Source of the DNA: Bostrychus sinensis | Taxonomy: Eukaryota > Chordata > Actinopteri > Gobiiformes > Eleotridae | Assembly (NCBI GenBank): GCA_020698575.1 | Contig: CM036252.1 | Span: forward strand, 30,395,206-30,459,205 | Length of the DNA stretch: 64,000 nt | Direction: 5' to 3' | In this document: piece by piece, positions 57,300-64,000 of the stretch | Layout of the letters: every line of letters begins with the position of its first letter | Position numbering within the stretch: the stretch's first letter is position 1 | Translations under genes and position numbers: made by a program | The notes under the pieces: generated by a model | Seen by the model: the letters and a program-made list of their open reading frames with translations, nothing else | The model's database searches: none | What the model was told of the DNA's origin: nothing

Positions 57300-60130
57300 C
57301 TTCTTCTTCTCATTTCCAGCAGACTAGGTGCTTCTGGCACATTGCTGCCTTTCTTTGTTTTTCAATTGGCTGGCCATACACATACAAACCCTGATCCTTT
57401 ACTCTTTTATTTCCAAAAATATATATATATATATTTTTTTTTACGGAGATCTTAAATCCCCAAGTTTGTCCCCAATTGGCTACTTTATGTAGCGCTTCCT
57501 GCATCTGCTCTATTACATACAGAATGTTTCTTCCTCTTCTCCAAATTCCTCCATCATCTGCAAAAAGGGAAGTCCCAAATCCAGGCCCTATACCATCAAA
57601 AATGTCATTAACCATGACATTGAATAAAACAGGACTTATAACGCTTCCCTGTGGGGTACCATTATTAATCTCTGTGCCATCTGATAGAGCACTTCCCACC
57701 CTGACCTGTATAGCCCGACTTCGGAGAAAGTCCTGAATCCAGTTCAGCATACGGCCACGCACCCCTGCATTTTATAGCTTTATTATCACACCCTCTCTCC
57801 ATAACATGTCATAAGCTCTCTCAATATCTAAAAAGATTGCCACTAGACCTTCCTTGTTAAACCAAAGCTTTTTTTTATGTCAGAGTCAAGACAAAGCGTG
57901 GCATTCATTGTATTCCGACCTTTACGGAACCCACTTTGTATTGCGGTAAGCCAGCCCTTCCTTTCCAGCTTATATACTAACCTGTCGGTAACCATTCTCT
58001 CCATAACCTTGCAGTACAGAAGTTGGTGCTATTGGTCTATATGAGCCTGCCTGTGATGCTTCCTTACCTGACTTTAATATGGGCACAACTACTGCCTGTT
58101 TCCATGACCTAGGGAGTTTTCCCTGTTCCCAAAAGTTATTAAGAGCAAGAAGCTCTTCTAAAACACTTTCGCTTGTTCTCTTAAGAAGCTCATAGCTAAC
58201 TCCATCCTTACCAGGAGCTGACTTCTTACCCTTACTAATAGCTCTTTGGAGTTCCTCCATTGAAAAGTACACGTTGCCTGCATCAGAGTTCTCATAATTA
58301 ATTTCTAACTTATGCTTATGTTGACTTAATGTCTCATTACGTTTCCTTATATTTTCCTCCCCAAGGTTTTCACCACTATGGACAGCTTTAAATTTGTTTT
58401 GGAACACACCAGCCTTTTCTAGATCTGAAGTAACTGACACACCCCCATTTTCTAAAACTGGAACCTTGTTGCTTTTTGTTATTTCTGCCATTCGATGAAC
58501 TGCTCTCCATAACTCTGTTACTGATGTTTCTGAACCAGGTTTTCCACAATACTTTCTCCAGCACTCGTTTTGCTTCTTTAATCACTCTTCTGGCTTTAGC
58601 CCTTAGCCTCTTGTATTCTATTGCTCTACACTGTACTGGATTTTTCCTCAATGCTCTGTAAGCTCGATTTCTCTCTTTAACTGCCACATCTTATGCCTTA
58701 ATCCACCACAGGACACAAGCTCTTTCTTTAGGACTTTTCTTTATTGGAATACATTCATACGCGCTAACCATTATAATTTTACACAAGCTATCATTCCATC
58801 CATCAACAGTTTCTTCCTCATTTACTCTCCCAATCTTTTCATTACACAGCTTACTAAACCTTTCCCAGTCTGCCCTACTGTCAAAATATTGTAGTTTTTT
58901 TCTCTCCCTTGGTGAGCAGTGCTTTTCCAAATCTCATAAGGATTGGCAAGTGGTCACTCCCTATAGTATATGTGCCCAAAGAATCCCACTCTCCAACTCT
59001 TGCCAAATCACTAGATGCAAGTGCTAGAACAATACAGCAGACTGCTCCTGTTTGAATATGAAACCTTGTAGGCCTCTCATCATTCAGGCATACCAGGCCG
59101 CACACATCCATAAACTCTTCATCTGTGCTTCCATTAGCATCCCTGGTTTTGCTACCCCAAAGAGGGTTGTGCACATTAAAATCCCCCAGCTACTTCTTGC
59201 TGCCCAGAGTACATCCACCATGAACGCTAAGAATGACTGATTTGGAATTATTTTGTTGTCTTCCTTTGGTCCTGTAGCAGCAGCAGCATGTACCACAACA
59301 GCTCCAGGTTCCCTAATTGCACCTACTTTCTTTATTGCCTCAGCATAGGTCATTTTACCCTCGGCTCTCACTTTCTCAACTTCCACTGCTATTTGATGAT
59401 GCCCACACTCTCTGGAAGAGGGCATATGATTGCCTCCACAGTTACAACACTTGACCTGCTCAGCCACACACTCATTAAAATTGTGATTTCCTCCACACTT
59501 TCCACATCTAGTTGTTCCCCGACATGCTGCCGCCACATGCCCAAAGCGCTGAAACTTTTAAACAACGAAGTGGGGGTCTAATATACTGCCTCACTGGATA
59601 ACTCATATAGCCCAAACTCACTCTCTCAGGAAGTGTATCCTGTCTAAAAGTAAGAAGCACAGCTGTCCCAGAATTTTTAAACCTTCGAGCAGACTCCACT
59701 TCCGCACCCTTCACATTTTGGACAATAGCATTCTCTGTAATTTCAGGGCTAACATAGATAACGCCCTTAGTGTTTCTTGCTTGATTGGGAATAAAGCTCT
59801 CAATTGATCAATTTAGCAGATATTTTACTTTTAATGCCTTTAATCGATGAGATTCAGATTTACAGAAAATTAAAATGTTTCCATTCAACAGGACCTTTAC
59901 ATTCAACACACCTCCCATTTTGTCTTTTAATTCCTCAGACAAGCTAAGTGGGTTCAAGGCTTTATCACTTTTGTCCTTAAACCTTACTATGAGCTTAAAT
60001 TCGCTGCCTTCCTCTTCAAACTGTGACATTTTCCTTAGTTCGCGGCTGCTATTGCCTTCACTCTTGTGCCTTGATCTGTCCCTTTTCTGTGGTCTCATTC
60101 CCTCCCGGTGATCGCCCACCGGACCCATAC
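57300..60130 (-). mobile_element. I-clade (Nimb-like) LINE, internally deleted and 3'-truncated
   Basis: Element order on the minus strand: 60128-59808 starts MGPVGDHREGMRPQKRDRSR and contains LIVRFKDKSDKALNPLSL, an ORF1 N-terminal domain. The frame 59536-59310 has two CCHC knuckles (CGKCGGNHNFNEC and CCNCGGNHMPSSREC). From 59230 it passes into the endonuclease region, with NPLWGSKTRDANG and GSDHLPILMRFG (58930), so the end of ORF1 and the start of the endonuclease are deleted. The RT follows in pieces: SAPGKDGVSYELL and GSYRPIA (58200-58030), GTPQGSVISPVLF and LFADDGGIW (57660-57560). It stops near 57310 without RNase H. At least five frame breaks. Confidence 0.82.
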
Positions 60131-63100
60131 AGTACTAGCACCAAGCTAGTTAACGTTAGGAGCTACAATGAAAGAGGTTAGCGTATCGTTGCCGGACCTA
60201 TACAGGCCATCGGTCGATACACCAACCTTGATCCACACCGCAGTTACCAAATCCTATGTAAATTCCAGATCAAAATAATAATCAATCACTTTACTGGAGA
60301 ACGGCTCCCTGCAAACAAGATTCAAACTCACGTGCCGACACCTTCCACCTCTGACCCATCCTCTTTTCAGGTTTTGCTGGCTGCAGGGTGACTTTGCAGT
60401 TTGGCGCCCACATGCTGCTGTTGGTAGGTTATCTGGTGTTGTGTTCCTCTGACAGTTGCCATTTAAATAGGTCTTTTTTGTTTTCTAGTTATTTATAAAA
60501 ATGTGGATATTGATTTAAATGTTTAGTGTTCTATGTAATAGAAGTAGTTAAAACTAGTACTAGAAGTAGTTAAAACAAAAAATGCTTAGGGACTACTTTT
60601 TCAATTAAAAGTAGTTCCTGCTGCTGCCCATGCCCCGCCCCACATTTTCCTGCCTTTTGGAATTTGATTTTTTTTTTTGAATTTTTTTGCAGCTCCCAGC
60701 AGCAGAACATCATTATCAGACAACAAAGACCAGGTAGTTTTAGGGTGATCAGATGATTTTAAACCAAACGTGGCACATAATGCAGTAAATTATCAGGTGG
60801 ACACAAACAAATAAGCCTTATTTATATAAAGTAGGTTAACTGTCATCGTCAGACTGAGAAGCTTATTGTTTGTTCATAACTTCTGACTCTGTAGTCTACT
60901 GCCTCTCCTGCCCTGGCCAGTTCTGATATTTCTGAACCTAATGTAAAATACACAACATTTTGGATTAAAATATCTACAGTTGACTGTATTGTATTGGTCT
61001 GTATGCCCTGAATCACAAAGAGAAGAAACAGGATGACAGACAGTGGATGTAGAGGTCTCACATTGACAAATGTAGATTTAAAGAAGCATGTTCCTCATTT
61101 TCCAATGATAAATCCTTTACAACGTTAAACCTTTATTTAATGTACTTTAAAATTAAGGAGAAAATCTTTAGATGTTTTATATGAACATTGATGTATAAAT
61201 ATGTACAAATATGCAAATAATAACATTTACCTTAAAATTAAGGAGAAAAACTTTAGTTGTTTAGTATGGTCAACAATTTATAAATAATGTGCCAGACATT
61301 TAAATACTGTTAATTAAGGTAATTTTACGTATGTTTTTCTGTAATTCAAGAAAAAGGAAAAATCACATATAATAAATACAGTAAATTTACTGTCATGTCT
61401 TTAGGTCAAAAGACATTGATGATTTCATAATGTTAATGAGTTAGTTAAAAGTTATAAATAAGTTCATGATTGCTAAATAAATATGTTCATTTAATATTGC
61501 AAACTGTTAAAAAAGTTACGGATAAAATTGTCAGAGTGAGACATCTTCTGTAAGGATCGTTTTTGTTTCAGTGCAGAGTAAGCGCACCTGTTAGAGGATC
61601 TTTGACGTTTTTTCCTCTCGGTGAAAACCAAGCTAGAACCATGGTAAAAAGAGGTCCAAAATGGCTCATTAACACGCTGAATGTGCTCTAAACGTTTCAA
61701 CCTTGGGAAACTTTTGTCTTTGTAAGTATTTGTATGTTCACAAGCACTTAGTTTGAGGTTACAGTCGTATTTCGTTTGAACATGTGATGTAAACTTGGGT
61801 TTGTTACATGCCGCTAACAAGACTGCTGGATTACATGTGTATAAGCTAACCTAGCTACTTGTATTAGCACACCAAAAGTACAGTGCAGTTTGTAATACAC
61901 ATTTTTTCTGTATGTTTCAGTTACTAAAATATATATCAATTCAAGAGAAAGCCATAAAAGCAAGAAAAGTACACCTTGTATACGGAGTTTTCTTTATTAG
62001 TTCGCTAGCTATCTAGCTTCACACAGTCACGTCGTGAGGGCAGCACATTTACCATAAAAAAAAAAAAAAAAACGTTAATTATTATGGTATAAACTCATAA
62101 AATTAAATAGTGACTGTTAATTTGAAGGTAATGTGACATAAATTTTAAGTTTTTTACTGTATACTAAAAAAATGTGAAACTTCCCTAAAAAATTATTATT
62201 TTTTTACCGTAAAATTAGGATTTTAGAAAAGAGTACACATAGTCCACACACGTTGAGAAGCTTCAGAAAGGTTTTGTCGGACCTGCGTGAAGTTGCCCAT
62301 TGCACAGTCAAATTGTCCTTTAAAGTGGGTTAATTTCAAAAAATCATTATCGAGTCTAAATAAGATAGCAGGTCTCCTTGTGGGAAGACGCCAATCCACA
62401 GAACACAAGGAGGTATGCACGAGATGGAATAATGTCACTATGATGTCACTCCTGGTATAAAATGCTATGGTAACCCTGGTACGGGGGGCATGTCCTTAAT
62501 CTGAGCTGCAGCAGGGGTTGTGACCAAAACAACGCTCTGTCCTGATGCCAAAGAGACCACTGTAAAGATTGCTCACAGTGCTCACAGGGTGCTCACAGCA
62601 CTCATATAGGGCACTCACAAGGCGCTCATAGGGCGCTCACAGTGCTCACTGCTTCAGAACAGCAGTCACAGAGCTGTCGCGGGCAGCTCAAGTCCTCAGA
62701 TCATGGCTCAGCGGGACCACCACGCACCAGACCAGATCGCCCAGGAACACTCATGCTATACCAGAGACAGTGCTCCGAGCGCTCCAAGATGCTCAGGAGA
62801 CAAAAGACCTCACGCATGTCCAAGGAGCGCTTAAGCAATGGTAGGAGTGCTCAGTCTCTTCCCTACTCTCACACAACTCGATTGGTCATGTTCTTTTTTT
62901 GACAGCTCAGAACAGAAACATAGCCCATAATGGAGTGCGTACGCTCTGTGTGCAACAGCAAAAGTTTTGCCTCTTTTTCAGTTTGCAGCACAGGTGGCTT
63001 GCATGGCACAAGCGCATAGATCATCTTGATTCAAAGTCAAGGTTAAGGTACCCCTTCTAGAATCCTTTTGGCCTGAACAAATGTTATAGACCTAGTGGAA

Positions 63101-63442
63101 GAATGATTAATATAGCCTAGGTTTAGGAACAAGTCTTTAAACTTAAATTTCCCCGGATGTAATTTTACATCTGGGGAAATTTATTACTCATGTATTTGCA
63201 TGCATTATTTTAGCACATGTGCAAAATGTTATTACAAAATTGCTATTAATTGCGTAGCATGGCTTATTGGCCAAGTTGCCTTGTTAGCGGCAACACTGAG
63301 GAACCATGACGGCAGCAAGTAAGTAAATAAGCATTTGTAACTTATTTGTATTAAAGATGAAATTATCGCTTTTTTTCTTTTCTCAAGACATTTGTACTGT
63401 TATTATATAAATTAGAAAATTCAAATTGCCCATTCTGTACAG
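60131..63442. other. Unassigned right-hand spacer
   Basis: Mostly AT-rich. It includes paired TTAAAATTAAGGAGAAAA segments (61143 and 61230), an A-run after CATTTACCAT (62048-62070), and a short-period GCTCACAG/GCACTCA array at about 62566-62652. I see no convincing coding exons; short frames lack family features. Confidence 0.4.
63145..63182. repeat. 18-bp-arm palindrome
   Basis: AAATTTCCCCGGATGTAA and its inverse, with one mismatch, are separated by TT. It could form a 38-base hairpin. Confidence 0.85.
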
Positions 63443-64000
63443 TTGCCACATTGGTGTCCAAGGAGCACATGAAACATGTTTATTCTGTGTGCTTTACAAA
63501 TGGGAACCTTGGTAAGCTTACGATCTTTTCTTTACTTATTTCAAAGCAATGTTTTAATAAGTTCATATTTTTAGACCAGTTTTGCATACCATGCCACTGT
63601 GAGCTTAAAACAACCAACTGCTGTCACTGGCACTGCCCTGTGTGTGAATCTGTCTTACAAAAAATGCACTCCTTTGAAATTCATCTTAAAAAACATGTTA
63701 AGTTACTTCATTTTTAATCAAGGAGTCCTATTCCTAGTATTGTTCTTTTAACTTTCTTGATGTGCAGGTATCACTCTTATCAAGAAAGACAATGAAAGGT
63801 AAATAATTTTACATAGAGTTAATACAACTAATGTGTATTATACAATAAGTTGATAATACATGTTATGCATGTCTTTGGAACATTATTGCAAGTTAGTGGA
63901 ATATTATTCTTTTCCATAATCAGCATCCCTGGAAGTCGACAAAGAGGACCAAAAAGAGATCCTTTCAATGTCCCACCTGTGCCGCACCCTTTCTGTCGTT
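63443..64000 (+). CDS. Possible multi-exon zinc-binding protein gene, start of coding region, runs off window
   Basis: Not recognised. Candidate exons: 63443-63511 (acceptor TCTGTACAG, donor GTAAGC), 63575-63696 (acceptor TTTTTAG, donor GTTAAG), 63768-63798 (acceptor GTGCAG, donor GTAAAT) and 63924 onward (acceptor AATCAG). Phases join (1+2, 0, 1+2) into one open reading. Exon 2 encodes IPCHCELK followed by HCPVCESVLQKMHSFEIHLKKH, a C2H2-type finger (Cys, Cys, His, His at standard spacing). In another frame the last exon reads CPTCAAPF, so the final junction is uncertain. It could be a host zinc-finger gene or part of a DNA transposon. Confidence 0.35.

Noticed and set aside
62642..62902. 86-residue basic frame
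   Set aside because: Low complexity, overlaps the GCTCACAG array, no recognisable domain.

Overview
The window is vertebrate nuclear DNA, almost certainly from a teleost fish. It holds intron-split genes with GT..AG borders, long (TA)n, (AAT)n and (CA)n microsatellites, and a transposon set typical of teleosts: Tc1, several hAT elements, Rex3, L2/CR1-type, L1-type and I-clade LINEs, a Penelope-like element, and fragments of an endogenous retrovirus. I do not name the species.

Two host genes are clear, and they converge tail to tail. On the left, plus strand, are the last three coding exons of hspa12b (Hsp70-family member 12B; 2795-6494), whose upstream exons lie off the left edge. On the minus strand is a complete cct7 (TCP-1 eta subunit of the CCT/TRiC chaperonin; 8118-22126). 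I could join its 12 exons with GT..AG borders and no frame break into a 546-residue protein. Their poly(A) signals lie about 1.1 kb apart. Nearly all of the length of both genes is transposon-filled intron: a Tc1 copy inside a (TA)n array in the last hspa12b intron; a large inverted-repeat element with a nested hAT, a 363-bp tandem repeat and a 29-bp-stem hairpin in cct7 intron 9; and more hAT copies in introns 4 and 1.

From 22 kb rightward I see no convincing host gene until a possible zinc-binding, multi-exon gene at the extreme right (63443-64000). The order is: Penelope-like element with inverted flanks (23.3-25.3 kb); 5'-truncated L1 with a 14-bp target duplication (26.5-28.1); a MITE (28.2-28.7); an R2/R4-like LINE piece between (TA)n arrays (29.0-29.7); an RTE-like LINE (29.8-31.7); a hAT relic (32.2-33.6); retroviral gag and leader remnants (34.2-36.4); a CR1/L2-type LINE split by a solo LTR (37.1-41.1); a second, inverted copy of that LTR carrying its own insertions (41.7-43.9); unassigned AT-rich DNA; the palindrome-rich repeat block (47.5-50.5); a ZBED-type hAT (52.0-54.0); Rex3 (54.3-57.3); and an I-clade LINE (57.3-60.1).

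The most unusual structure is at 47491-50525. Four copies of a roughly 350-380-bp, (AAT)n-ended unit each carry up to seven different short palindromes. One palindrome differs between copies by paired, compensating changes that keep the stem. A related 1.6-kb element with the same style of start and tail lies directly upstream. I do not recognise this family. The second notable structure is a four-fold 32-bp duplication across the splice donor of cct7 exon 11.
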